Shown in pieces: positions 1-6,690 of a stretch of 18,765 nt of DNA. Within the stretch, counting starts at the first letter, position 1; every line of letters starts with the position of its first letter. The position numbers and the translations under genes are program-made. The stretch comes from Nanobdellota archaeon (GTDB lineage: Archaea; Nanobdellota; Nanobdellia; Woesearchaeales; GW2011-AR9): contig JAHJDQ010000013.1 in assembly GCA_018812355.1 (NCBI GenBank), forward strand, positions 1 through 18,765, written 5' to 3'. The notes below the pieces were generated by a model. The model searched no databases and was not told the DNA's origin. It worked only from the letters and a program-made list of their open reading frames with translations.

Positions 1-2
1 AA

Positions 3-326
3 GAATCAATCTATGAAAATGTTAAAATTAAATCTGTCCATTTATCAAATGAAGTACTTTCCGCAGGAGACTATCTCTCTTTGAATGTTCATCTTTTCAA
101 TAACGGCGATGAAGAGTTAGAAGACTTGAAAGTAAGAGTGCTGATTTACGATTTAGACGTTAGAGTTTCCAGCAGCGAATTTGATTTGGAAGATGATGAG
201 GGAACAAATGAATTACTTCATTTACAAATTCCTGATTATGCTTACCCTGGAGATTACTTGGTTAAAGTTACTGTAAGTAATGATTATTTCCATGAAGCTG
301 CCTACAGAATGATTACAGTCAAGTAA
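3..326 (+). CDS. C-terminal end of a CARDB-like surface protein (5'-truncated by window)
   Basis: The reading frame is open from the window edge (codons from base 3) to the TAA at 324-326, giving about 107 residues. The 81-residue version beginning at the TTG at 81 is therefore only the tail of a longer protein. The visible part is one beta-rich Ig/CARDB-like domain: an opening 'LSAGDYLSLNVHLFNNGDEEL', then 'LKVRVLIYDLDVRVSS', and a final 'PGDYLVKVTVSND' and 'YRMITVK'. This alternation of strands with N-G turns is usual in archaeal S-layer and other exported proteins. No membrane segment or sorting signal follows the domain. The next gene on the same strand encodes a protein built from similar domains, so a surface role is likely (inference). 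The family is judged by eye only. Confidence 0.7.
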   Translation, partial: ESIYENVKIKSVHLSNEVLSAGDYLSLNVHLFNNGDEELEDLKVRVLIYDLDVRVSSSEFDLEDDEGTNELLHLQIPDYAYPGDYLVKVTVSNDYFHEAAYRMITVK

Positions 327-374
327 TCATTAAAGAATAGCTACTACTTGTAGTTACTCTACAATACTAAAAGA

Positions 375-390
375 ACGAAAAGTTTATAAA
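375..390 (+). promoter_or_regulatory. BRE/TATA promoter of the S-layer-like gene
   Basis: A purine-rich BRE-like CGAAAAG is followed directly by TTTATAAA (383-390). Transcription would begin near 410-415, leaving a leader of about 40 nt that contains the Shine-Dalgarno GGAGG at 442-446, seven bases before the ATG at 454. Confidence 0.65.
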
Positions 391-453
391 CAACCAACGT
401 TCATAATACAAAAATAATATTCAAACGAATTTGAAAGATTTGGAGGAAGAAAA

Positions 454-1707
454 ATGAGTAAAAAATTGTTAAGTATAATGGCTTTGTTTATCGTTAGCTT
501 GCTGGCTGTTTCCATGGTTAGTGCAGATACAACTATGGTTGAAATGACTTCAGTAAAGATTAATGGTGACAATGTAGATTTTGCAAATGGTGAAAGAGTT
601 AAAGTACATGAAGGAGAAACTCTTGACATTAGAGTAGGTTTGATATCACCTATTGATATTGATGACGTAGAAGTTGAAGCTGAAATTAGTGGAGAAGACG
701 AAGATTTTGATGTCTCTGTTCACGAAGAAAATCTTGAAGCTAACACTACAGAATACTTCGACTTAGAGATTGACTTACCGCGTAAATTGGAACAAACCGA
801 ATACTCACTTAGAATTCGAGTAATGACCCGAACTGGTGGCGATTTAAATCAAATTGTGCGACTATCTGTTGAACCAGAAACACACGGATTAGATATTGCT
901 GACGTTGTTTTCTCACCTGGAAATACTGTTAAAGCTGGTCGATCTTTGTTAACTAGCGTTCTATTACAGAACTACGGTGAAGATACAGAAGAAGACGTTA
1001 AAGTTACTGTTGCTATTCCTGCTTTAGGAGTACAAGCAACTGAATTTGTTGACAAAGTTGAAACTGATGATGGTAACATTGATTACGAAGACGTTCCAGA
1101 AATGTTTTTACAAGTTCCTGCAACCGCCGCTGCTGGTCAGTATGATGTTGTTGTAACTGTAAAATATGATAATCTGGAAGAAACTGTAACTACAACCTAT
1201 CCAATTAATGTTGTTGCTAACGAAATGTTTCAAGCACAAGAGAAATTGGTTTTGGCTGTTGGACCGGAATTGCAATCTGTTGTTGCTGGTCAAACCGCTA
1301 CCTTTGCTGTTGCTTTAACTAATGCTGGATCAGCTTCTAAAGCTTACATCTTAAAAGCTGTTACTGGTGGAGACTGGGCTACGGCAAGCTTAAGCGAAAA
1401 CTTGGTTGTTCTTGAACCAGGAAAAAACGCTGTTGTTTACGTTACTGTTAACACTGCTTCCGGTGCTGATGCTGGTGAACACTTAGTCAGTTTAACCGTT
1501 GAATCAGGCGATGGCGACGTTTTACAAACTATTCCTTTACGTACAGTTGTTTCTGGTGAAGCAAGTGTTGGAGATGGAGTTAGTTTAAGAAACGGTCTAG
1601 AAATTGCTTTGATTGTTGTGGTTGTTTTACTGGTTATCATCGGTTTAATCGTTGGTTTCAGTAGATTAAGAAAAGACGAAGACGAAGAAGACCAAACGTA
1701 CTACTAA
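454..1707 (+). CDS. S-layer-like exported protein with C-terminal membrane anchor
   Basis: A 417-residue exported protein. Residues 1-24 form a signal peptide: Lys-Lys start, hydrophobic core, and predicted cleavage after VSA before DTT. Three beta-sandwich regions follow: an acidic domain (~30-140) with 'EYFDLEIDLP', a CARDB-like domain (~144-255), and a NEW3-like domain (~265-370) with 'VVAGQTATFAVALTNAGS' and 'LEPGKNAVVYVTV'. A transmembrane helix (~383-404) and a short charged tail ending DEDEEDQTYY complete it. It would be anchored in the cytoplasmic membrane with its body outside. The strongest Shine-Dalgarno in the window (GGAGG, 442-446) and its own promoter suggest high expression, as expected of an envelope protein. 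The preceding partial gene has a similar domain style. Calling it the actual S-layer subunit is inference; a membrane-bound accessory protein is equally possible. Confidence 0.75.
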   Translation: MSKKLLSIMALFIVSLLAVSMVSADTTMVEMTSVKINGDNVDFANGERVKVHEGETLDIRVGLISPIDIDDVEVEAEISGEDEDFDVSVHEENLEANTTEYFDLEIDLPRKLEQTEYSLRIRVMTRTGGDLNQIVRLSVEPETHGLDIADVVFSPGNTVKAGRSLLTSVLLQNYGEDTEEDVKVTVAIPALGVQATEFVDKVETDDGNIDYEDVPEMFLQVPATAAAGQYDVVVTVKYDNLEETVTTTYPINVVANEMFQAQEKLVLAVGPELQSVVAGQTATFAVALTNAGSASKAYILKAVTGGDWATASLSENLVVLEPGKNAVVYVTVNTASGADAGEHLVSLTVESGDGDVLQTIPLRTVVSGEASVGDGVSLRNGLEIALIVVVVLLVIIGLIVGFSRLRKDEDEEDQTYY

Positions 1708-1740
1708 GGTAGTTCGGCTTGTTAATCTTCCCTCCAAATC

Positions 1741-1768
1741 TTTTTTTCTTTTTTTTTCTTTTTTTTCT
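1741..1768 (+). terminator. Oligo-T terminator after the S-layer-like gene
   Basis: Three long T runs separated by single C residues begin 34 bases after the stop codon. Archaeal RNA polymerase terminates at such U tracts without a stem-loop, and none is seen here. Confidence 0.7.
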
Positions 1769-1817
1769 AAGGGTTTTTAGTTCTTTCAAAAATTATATTT
1801 GAATTTTAAGATTTTAG

Positions 1818-1830
1818 TTATATAATGTTT
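1818..1830 (+). promoter_or_regulatory. TATA region of the flavoprotein gene
   Basis: An AT-rich TTATATAATG stretch is centred about 35 bases before the ATG at 1858. No Shine-Dalgarno precedes the start, so a leaderless or very short-leader mRNA is likely. Confidence 0.4.
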
Positions 1831-1857
1831 TTATAATCATTTTTTAATTTCTTATTA

Positions 1858-2931
1858 ATGAACATCGCGATTATTGGGGCTGGACCAATTGGCTGTTATG
1901 CTGGCTACCTGTTAGCAAAGACTGGCCACCAGATAAGTATTTACGAGAAGAAAGCTCAAATTGGTCTGCCGATTCAGTGTACTGGTTTGTTAACTTCTGA
2001 TTTTGATATGTTTGATTTAGATTCTTGTTTAGTAAATACGTTTAATGGTTTGGAAATAAACACCTCTCAACAAAAAATTAAACTTACTCAGAAAGAATAC
2101 TTAGTTTGCCGTGAGAAGTTTGATCTTCATTTATTAGAACTAGCTCAGCAAGCCGGTGTCAAAGTATATTTTAATCATTCTTTTGTTGGTAAAGATAATG
2201 GTTCATTAATCATTAAACATAAAGATCAAGAAATTAGAATTCAACCAAATCTCGTCCTTGCTGCTGATGGTCCACTTTCTCCAGTAGCGAAAGCTTATCA
2301 TTTTTATCATCCGCAACGGAAGAACTATCTTGGAATTCAAGCTACTGTGGAAGGAAACTTCAATTCTCAAGCTTATCACACTTATTTTGGCAAAGATATT
2401 TGTCCTGGTTTATTTGCTTGGATTGTTCCGGAGTCTCCTACTACGGCTAGAGTTGGCTTAGCGGTCAGAAAAAATGCTCGTGCTTATTTTAATCAATTTA
2501 TAGAAAAAAATAATTTTGAAGTTGAAGTAATCCAAGCCGGAATCATTCCTTTATATCATCCAAAACAAAAACTAAAACAAGATAATTGTTATCTCTTAGG
2601 TGATGCCGCTGGCTTTGTTAAAGCAACAACTTTAGGAGGCTTAATTCCTGGAATGAAACAAGTTGAGATCTTGGTTGATTGTCTTAACCACAACAAAGAT
2701 TATCATCAAGAATTAAAACCGTTGAAAAGAAAACTGTGGTTACATTTACAAATTAGAAAAGTATTGAATAAATTTTCTGACCGTGATTATAACAAATTAT
2801 TTTTTTTAATTAATCAACCCAAAATAAAAAGAGTAATGCAGCAACACACTCGCGACAATCCTTTACCATTACTAATCAAAACCTTACTCAAAGAACCACG
2901 CTTTCTTTATTTTATGAAATACTTATTTTAA
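1858..2931 (+). CDS. Geranylgeranyl reductase-family FAD-dependent oxidoreductase
   Basis: A 357-residue flavoprotein. Residues 7-12 (GAGPIG) form the Rossmann dinucleotide-binding loop, followed by 'IYEKK' at the end of the second strand, where the acidic residue binds the ribose of FAD. 'GLPIQCTGLL' (~36-45) is a family motif, 'CPGLFAWIVPE' (~182-192) matches the conserved substrate-site segment of geranylgeranyl reductases, and G248-D249 in 'YLLGDAAGFVKATTLGG' is the second FAD motif. In archaea this family saturates the geranylgeranyl chains of ether lipids (digeranylgeranylglycerophospholipid reductase), acting at the membrane. The protein is somewhat shorter than typical members (near 390), and the C-terminal third is basic. 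Its last four bases overlap a convergent gene. The family call is firm; the exact substrate is inferred. Confidence 0.85.
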   Translation: MNIAIIGAGPIGCYAGYLLAKTGHQISIYEKKAQIGLPIQCTGLLTSDFDMFDLDSCLVNTFNGLEINTSQQKIKLTQKEYLVCREKFDLHLLELAQQAGVKVYFNHSFVGKDNGSLIIKHKDQEIRIQPNLVLAADGPLSPVAKAYHFYHPQRKNYLGIQATVEGNFNSQAYHTYFGKDICPGLFAWIVPESPTTARVGLAVRKNARAYFNQFIEKNNFEVEVIQAGIIPLYHPKQKLKQDNCYLLGDAAGFVKATTLGGLIPGMKQVEILVDCLNHNKDYHQELKPLKRKLWLHLQIRKVLNKFSDRDYNKLFFLINQPKIKRVMQQHTRDNPLPLLIKTLLKEPRFLYFMKYLF

Positions 2932-3428
2932 CAACCTATAATTATGTTTAAAATTTTCATCCAAGAATAAGGTTGACAATGACAGTAAGGATGAAGAAGA
3001 TAAGTTTTACTATAAACAGTCATCCCTAATCTTTCTACTAAAACTTTATTTTCTTTAGAAATTTTATTGTATGGCGGTCTAAACAACCTCGGCTTGTAAC
3101 CAAAACAATCTTCAAAAATAGTCATCACTTCTTTAAGATCTTCTTCTTCAATTGGTTCTAACAATTCATGATATTGATGTATAATCCCATGTAAACCAAA
3201 AGTTTTGTTTAAACTTTTCATCTCTGCACACCATTGCGGATAATTTAAGATAGAATCATTATTTAGTAAAGGAGTTATGTAAAGAACGTCAGATTTTTCG
3301 GTTAATTCATCACATGAATATTGTGGATGTAAATCATCAACAATTAGTGGATTTCTACTTTCGGTTATTAATAGTGAATAAATAATAATCATGATACTAA
3401 CAACAATTATAATATTTTTAATTTTCAT
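2928..3428 (-). CDS. Small membrane-anchored polysaccharide deacetylase-like (NodB fold) protein
   Basis: A 166-residue protein. Residues ~4-22 are a hydrophobic signal anchor, so the rest should lie outside the cell. Short versions of the NodB motifs follow in order: 'LIVDDLHP' (metal-binding DD), 'GLHGIIHQYHE' (HxxxH-type metal site) and 'RLFRPPYNK' (RPPY motif), then 'HPYCHCQP' near the end. This resembles the DUF2334/polysaccharide deacetylase superfamily, which removes acetyl groups from sugars. At 166 residues it is shorter than most catalytic domains (about 200), so activity is uncertain. Its start overlaps the stop of the upstream gene by 4 nt, showing translational coupling, and it ends the minus-strand unit. 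The final 4 bases overlap the convergent flavoprotein gene. A surface-sugar role is inferred. Confidence 0.65.
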   Translation of the reverse strand: MKIKNIIIVVSIMIIIYSLLITESRNPLIVDDLHPQYSCDELTEKSDVLYITPLLNNDSILNYPQWCAEMKSLNKTFGLHGIIHQYHELLEPIEEEDLKEVMTIFEDCFGYKPRLFRPPYNKISKENKVLVERLGMTVYSKTYLLHPYCHCQPYSWMKILNIIIGC

Positions 3429-4132
3429 TTAAATTTCTTTAAAACTTTTAGATAATTTTTATTCAACCCACCTAATCGAAAAATAATCACTTCTTTTATT
3501 TTCTTTTGCTTACAAATATTAAGATCTTTTTCTAAGGCCTGCGCAGTATAAACTTGATCAGTCGGACCAATGCCTTTCGCAATTAAACCTATTCCAACAA
3601 CCTTAGCCTCAGTCTGTTTTAATCCCATTCTTGCTCCGGGGAGGAAACTAGCGTAACACATGGGTACAGCGGTAACGTACTTATCAAAATGAACCCCTAA
3701 AAATCTAAACAAGGGCGCAAAAGTAAATGTTTGTGCAGAGTAAATAGTTAAGTCTTTTCCTTTTCTTTTTAGAAATTTCTTGATTCTCATTCTATTGGTA
3801 AAGAAATGAAGACCATTCCTCATAAAAAGAAACGGATGTGTATAAGGCAACTCTGCATCCCATAAAATAGTCATTTTTCTCTCTTGTTCAAGTTCTTTAA
3901 TAATCCTTTTCAATCCTTTAGGAGAACTGAACGGGCTCATCCAATAACCTTCATTTTTCTTGAGAATCGGCCAATAAGCTAATTTAACATTTTTCTTTTT
4001 AACTGAGCTCTTAATCTGTTTAAATTCCGCTAAACTCTCCGCTGCACAAAAAATAGTACTCGGCCAATCAACTAATTTTAACTTCGCCAGATTTCCTTTT
4101 GTCGGAAACTCTTCAAAAAAACTTATTTTCAT
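3425..4132 (-). CDS. Conserved hypothetical protein, probable (beta/alpha) barrel
   Basis: A 235-residue soluble protein whose family I cannot name. Short hydrophobic strands alternate with Lys-rich helices: 'KISFFEEFP', 'STIFCAAES', 'VKLAYWPIL', 'MTILWDAELP', 'LTIYSAQTF', 'VVGIGLIAKG', 'EVIIFRLGGLN'. Strands ending in E, W, D/E and G/N are typical of TIM-barrel enzymes such as glycosidases or deacetylase-like barrels. There is no signal peptide or membrane helix. The coupled 4-nt overlap with the downstream deacetylase-like gene suggests the two work on the same substrate (inference). It starts with ATG 35 nt after the upstream gene's stop; an AT-rich TATATT just before could be an extra internal promoter. 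Confidence 0.6.
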   Translation of the reverse strand: MKISFFEEFPTKGNLAKLKLVDWPSTIFCAAESLAEFKQIKSSVKKKNVKLAYWPILKKNEGYWMSPFSSPKGLKRIIKELEQERKMTILWDAELPYTHPFLFMRNGLHFFTNRMRIKKFLKRKGKDLTIYSAQTFTFAPLFRFLGVHFDKYVTAVPMCYASFLPGARMGLKQTEAKVVGIGLIAKGIGPTDQVYTAQALEKDLNICKQKKIKEVIIFRLGGLNKNYLKVLKKFK

Positions 4133-4167
4133 AGCAGAAAGAATATTTTATTTCTTAATATACTTAT

Positions 4168-4914
4168 CTAATCCATAATCCCGTACCATTGGTATAGTAA
4201 ACGATCAGTCGCCTTTACTAGATCATAATCATTCCCACTAATTTTAATACAAGTATCCTCTAATTCAATCTTTGCTTCTTCTGCCAAAACTAGTTCTACG
4301 GTAGGCAAATCATCTGGATTATCAGCACAACTAACAATCGTTCTATTTTCACAAGCCCAATTCTCTTCAGTACAAGAACCAATCGGAATTCTGTCTATTC
4401 CCTTAGCCATATTAAAACTCAACTCTGAAATGGAGAGAGTATAATACTTATTTTGTACTTTTGGATCAATGGCAATGTAAACTTTATTTCCTAAATTAAA
4501 TTTCGGCGCTAACTTCCCACTAATTTCGATCTCTCCCAATTCTTGCGGACCAAAATGTAGAGGAATTTTTAACAGCTTATCTTTAATCTGGATTTCTGTC
4601 CACCACAATCCATCAGCTTTAATGAAACTATAACCAGCATATAAATAACCCTCTTCTTCATCTAACTGTCCTTCTAAATTATCTAAATGCAGTTGATCAA
4701 CATTAAGTACTTCTGCCGAAGTGAAATGATCATATACTTTAAATCCACCGAAAGAAACTGCTAATAAGCCAATAATTACTAGAATACCAATCAGAATGTT
4801 CTTAGTATCTCCAGCCTCAGCCCCCAAATCTGGCTCAATCGATTCTTTTAATTCTGCTTGTTCTTGCTGTTCCTCTTTTCTCTCTAAAGCTTTACTAATA
4901 TCTAAATCATCCAT
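4168..4914 (-). CDS. One-pass membrane protein of unknown function
   Basis: A 248-residue protein I do not recognise. Residues 1-38 are strongly acidic/Glu-Gln-rich ('LERKEEQQEQAELKESIEP'), followed by one transmembrane helix at ~40-58 ('ILIGILVIIGLLAVSFGG') and a ~185-residue outer domain. The positive-inside rule does not decide its orientation clearly, but the bulky C-terminal part contains four Cys ('GSCTEENWACENRTIVSC' and 'EDTCIKI') and an N-R-T sequon, as expected for an extracytoplasmic disulfide-bonded domain. The gene sits 13 nt downstream of the radical SAM gene and 35 nt upstream of the barrel protein on the same strand, so it is probably co-transcribed with both. Function is unknown. 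Confidence 0.6.
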   Translation of the reverse strand: MDDLDISKALERKEEQQEQAELKESIEPDLGAEAGDTKNILIGILVIIGLLAVSFGGFKVYDHFTSAEVLNVDQLHLDNLEGQLDEEEGYLYAGYSFIKADGLWWTEIQIKDKLLKIPLHFGPQELGEIEISGKLAPKFNLGNKVYIAIDPKVQNKYYTLSISELSFNMAKGIDRIPIGSCTEENWACENRTIVSCADNPDDLPTVELVLAEEAKIELEDTCIKISGNDYDLVKATDRLLYQWYGIMD

Positions 4915-4927
4915 TTTTTAGGTTAAA

Positions 4928-5866
4928 TTATCTCATTCCTTTTAAATATTGCTTTAACTTCAATTGGAGATGTTCTTTTAAATCTTGTGAAATACTTAAT
5001 TTATTCACTTCTTCCTCCCAATTAACCTTCGGCAATCTAACTAAACTCCCTTTAAACTCTCGCTCAGCTTTCATAACTTCTGCTTGAATTTTCTTTGCAT
5101 ACTTATTTCCAAACATCTTCAAAGCCGGAAATTTAGTAATATTATCTGCTCCTGCTTCTAACAATAAACTAATCTCCTCTAAATGATCTAACCATGAACC
5201 AACGACAATCTTCAAATCAGGAAATACTTCCCGAGTCTTCCTAACCCAAGTAACGTAATCATCTGAAACCAACTCTTTCTGACCATAAAAAACTGTTCCT
5301 TGATGCGGTTTTAAACGATAAAAAGTAATCTGCTCAATTTTATACTCCTTCACAAACTTCTCCAACTCAACAAAATCTTTAATCATTTCCCCTAATCCTA
5401 ATACAATCGTCATCGCCTTCTTTATCCCCAATCGATCACACAACTCTAAAGTTCTAATCATCGGCTCAATTGGTTTGGAAGGACATAACTTCTTCCGTAA
5501 TTTCCAATTAACAGTTTCAACTGAAACAGAAACCCCTTCTACTATTGGTAATAATCTCTCAATCTGTTCTTTATCTAAAAAACCAATATTTAACCAAATC
5601 TTCTTGCCCCAAACTTTCTTAATCGCTTCTAAATACTTCAGCAACTCATTAAACTCTAACGCTCCGTAACCTGCGGAAACAAACTCTAATCCCCACCCTA
5701 ATTTTCTACAGATTAACACCTCAGCCAGGACAGAACTTAAGCGACGTTTAGCCCTTTTAGGATCTTTAATCTTATCTTTCTGTGTACTCATATAACAGAA
5801 CTGGCAGTCTCCAACACTACAGTACCAGCTAAGAAATACTGCCCGTTCAAACATGCATTGTTTCAT
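4928..5866 (-). CDS. Radical SAM protein (biotin synthase-related type)
   Basis: A 312-residue radical SAM enzyme. The cluster motif near the N terminus is 'WYCSVGDCQFCYMST', with Cys16, Cys21 and Cys24. The spacing CX4CX2C differs by one residue from the canonical CX3CX2C. Further barrel signatures are 'FVSAGYGALE' (SAM-binding region), 'IWLNIGFLD', 'GVSVSVETVNWKLRKKLCP' and 'MTIVLGLGEMIKD'. Fold and size fit the biotin synthase-related archaeal radical SAM group; the substrate is unknown. It is the first gene of the minus-strand unit 5866-2928, which includes membrane and deacetylase-like products, hinting at a lipid or surface-sugar modification (inference). The ATG at 5866 lies ~27 bases downstream of a TATA box and lacks a Shine-Dalgarno, so the transcript is probably leaderless. 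Confidence 0.75.
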   Translation of the reverse strand: MKQCMFERAVFLSWYCSVGDCQFCYMSTQKDKIKDPKRAKRRLSSVLAEVLICRKLGWGLEFVSAGYGALEFNELLKYLEAIKKVWGKKIWLNIGFLDKEQIERLLPIVEGVSVSVETVNWKLRKKLCPSKPIEPMIRTLELCDRLGIKKAMTIVLGLGEMIKDFVELEKFVKEYKIEQITFYRLKPHQGTVFYGQKELVSDDYVTWVRKTREVFPDLKIVVGSWLDHLEEISLLLEAGADNITKFPALKMFGNKYAKKIQAEVMKAEREFKGSLVRLPKVNWEEEVNKLSISQDLKEHLQLKLKQYLKGMR

Positions 5867-5887
5867 CTATCTTTCAGAATTATTTTC

Positions 5888-5897
5888 TTTTATAAAA
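5888..5897 (-). promoter_or_regulatory. TATA box of the radical SAM-deacetylase operon
   Basis: On the minus strand TTTTATAAAA is centred about 27 bases before the ATG at 5866, which places transcription start at or next to the start codon. Confidence 0.55.
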
Positions 5898-5952
5898 CTT
5901 AGTAACATAAACCTACATAACCAAGCACAGAAAAGTTCTCTTTTTTGAACAT

Positions 5953-6216
5953 TTATGCTACCCGAACTGCTTTTTTTAACAAAGCTTTTAATTTTGGATT
6001 CTCATTGTAAATCCAAGTAATTCCCTTAGGACCAAGAATAATTTTTCCACTATCTTCTAAGTATTCTAAAATTAGGTTTAAAGTTTGGTGCATAATTTGC
6101 GTCGGCAATTTTCTTTTTAGTTCACTTTTAGAAACAATTGTGTCTGCTTCTTGGATCGTTCTCTCTACAGTCAACACTGTTCTAAGGTTGGGGTAATGTA
6201 AGATTTGTTCGGACAT
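5953..6216 (-). CDS. Small winged-helix DNA-binding-like protein
   Basis: An 87-residue protein whose pattern fits a winged helix. Helix 2 lies around residues 29-38 ('SKSELKRKLP'), the recognition helix is 'MHQTLNLILEYLEDSG' (~42-57), and a beta wing 'KIILGPKGITWIYNEN' (~58-72) ends in a basic tail. Similar short proteins are common in archaeal genomes and are usually annotated as hypothetical or HTH-type. The ATG at 6216 is supported by GGAG (minus strand, bases 6222-6225) five bases upstream. It has its own AT-rich promoter containing an imperfect inverted repeat, which could mean autoregulation (inference). It ends 86 bases before the radical SAM gene. Target genes are not visible from sequence. 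Confidence 0.65.
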   Translation of the reverse strand: MSEQILHYPNLRTVLTVERTIQEADTIVSKSELKRKLPTQIMHQTLNLILEYLEDSGKIILGPKGITWIYNENPKLKALLKKAVRVA

Positions 6217-6221
6217 TTTTT

Positions 6222-6270
6222 CTCCAGGTTATATAAACTTATATATGTATAAAGTTATATAATATATAAA
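6222..6270 (-). promoter_or_regulatory. Promoter and possible operator of the small winged-helix gene
   Basis: On the minus strand TTTATATA (bases 6263-6270) is a TATA candidate. Between it and the GGAG ribosome-binding site lie TTATATAAACTT (6229-6240 on +) and AAAGTTATATAA (6251-6262), an imperfect inverted repeat across the expected transcription start. High AT content makes the repeat only weak evidence. Confidence 0.35.
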
Positions 6271-6339
6271 CTTTTTGGTTAGTTTTGAGAGATTTTAAAA
6301 ATAAGCCCCTGGGGAGATTTGAACTCCCGACCTGCGCTT

Positions 6340-6353
6340 CTCTCTATTCGAAA
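6340..6353 (-). other. Putative 14-nt tRNA intron at position 37/38
   Basis: The 14 bases between A37 and A38 of the tRNA lie at the usual archaeal intron position. Pre-tRNA pairing CTCG/AGAG (one G-A mismatch) flanked by bulges TAT and AGA approximates a bulge-helix-bulge cut by the archaeal splicing endonuclease. The inner helix is minimal, so this would be a relaxed motif. Confidence 0.55.
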
Positions 6354-6370
6354 TACGAGAGCGCCGCTAT

Positions 6371-6404
6371 TTTACGCTACGCGTAAACCTTTGCTTACGC
6401 AAAG
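6371..6404 (-). other. Two-hairpin insertion in the tRNA D-arm
   Basis: Between D-loop GGTA and the 3' D-strand (T)AGC lie CTTTGC-GTAA-GCAAAG (16 nt, perfect 6-bp stem), one G, and TTTACGC-GTA-GCGTAAA (17 nt, perfect 7-bp stem). GCGTAA recurs, so alternative pairings exist. I could not identify a canonical bulge-helix-bulge at the boundaries, so whether it is spliced out or kept is open. Confidence 0.5.
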
Positions 6405-6443
6405 TACCGCTAAGCCACAGGGGCAAGTTAACTATTTACTAAC

Positions 6444-6608
6444 TCATTTAATCTTCGCAAACCATTCATCCTTATTCTTGAACTTCTTCTGACATTCAAA
6501 ACAGACGTGGTACTTCTTACTTGAGCCTTCTTTTTTTACTACAGTCCCTTTCAACTTCTCTAAAAACAGTTCCTGTAATTTATTGCCACAAATATTGCAT
6601 TTAGTCAT
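6444..6608 (-). CDS. 54-residue zinc-ribbon protein
   Basis: A short frame from the ATG at 6608 to the TGA at 6444-6446. The product begins MTKCNICGNKLQELFLEKLK and ends with a basic/aromatic tail. Two CxxC knuckles (Cys4/Cys7 and Cys36/Cys39, the latter in 'YHVCFECQKKF') are spaced as in a four-Cys zinc ribbon, with a Lys-rich linker between them. That pattern would be unlikely in a chance frame. Such mini zinc ribbons in archaea are mostly unassigned; nucleic-acid or ribosome association is plausible given the neighbouring tRNA and ABCE1 genes (inference). A purine stretch GTGGGGG lies just before the ATG as a weak ribosome-binding site. It is divergent from rli/ABCE1, with 82 bases between the start codons. 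Confidence 0.75.
   Translation of the reverse strand: MTKCNICGNKLQELFLEKLKGTVVKKEGSSKKYHVCFECQKKFKNKDEWFAKIK
6445..6459 (-). promoter_or_regulatory. Putative promoter of the tRNA gene
   Basis: On the minus strand GCGAAG followed by ATTAAATGA resembles BRE plus TATA, centred ~26 bases before the tRNA 5' end. It overlaps the stop codon of the upstream zinc-ribbon gene, so co-transcription from that gene is the alternative. Confidence 0.4.
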
Positions 6609-6660
6609 AAACCCCCACAATCTTGTTCATTTTTAAAATTATTGGAAAAAAAACAAAAAG

Positions 6661-6668
6661 AATATAAA
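6661..6668 (+). promoter_or_regulatory. TATA box of rli/ABCE1
   Basis: AATATAAA starts 30 bases before the ATG at 6691. With archaeal TATA-to-start spacing, transcription begins at or next to the ATG. No Shine-Dalgarno is present, consistent with a leaderless mRNA. Confidence 0.55.
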
Positions 6669-6690
6669 AACGACTTATAATCAAAACTTC

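Larger units (their letters stand above)
6304..6424 (-). tRNA. tRNA-Thr (anticodon CGU) with insertions in the D-arm and anticodon loop
   Basis: Read on the minus strand from 6424. A 7-bp acceptor stem (GCCCCTG with CAGGGGC) closes the molecule. The T arm is GGGAG-TTCAAAT-CTCCC and the variable region AGGTC. The anticodon stem is GCGCT/AGCGC, with loop CTCGTA before the insertion, so the anticodon is CGT (bases 6355-6357). The discriminator base is T (6304), which fits archaeal tRNA-Thr, as do G1-C72 and C2-G71. CCA is not encoded. The gene is 120 nt without the discriminator. Removing a 14-nt insertion at the canonical 37/38 site and two D-loop hairpins of 16 and 17 nt leaves 73 nt, a normal length. 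The D stem is then GCT/AGC with a T-T at 13-22. Whether it is processed to a functional tRNA cannot be shown here. Confidence 0.8.

Noticed and set aside
384..629. 81-residue minus-strand frame over the start of the S-layer-like gene
   Set aside because: It covers the promoter, ribosome-binding site and signal-peptide coding region of a well-supported gene and has no coherent domain.
6340..6424. Reading the tRNA as tRNA-Tyr (GTA) or tRNA-Glu (CTC)
   Set aside because: The anticodon stem GCGCT/AGCGC fixes T33 before CGT. The other registers lack T33 in place or break the stem, and the T discriminator fits archaeal Thr.
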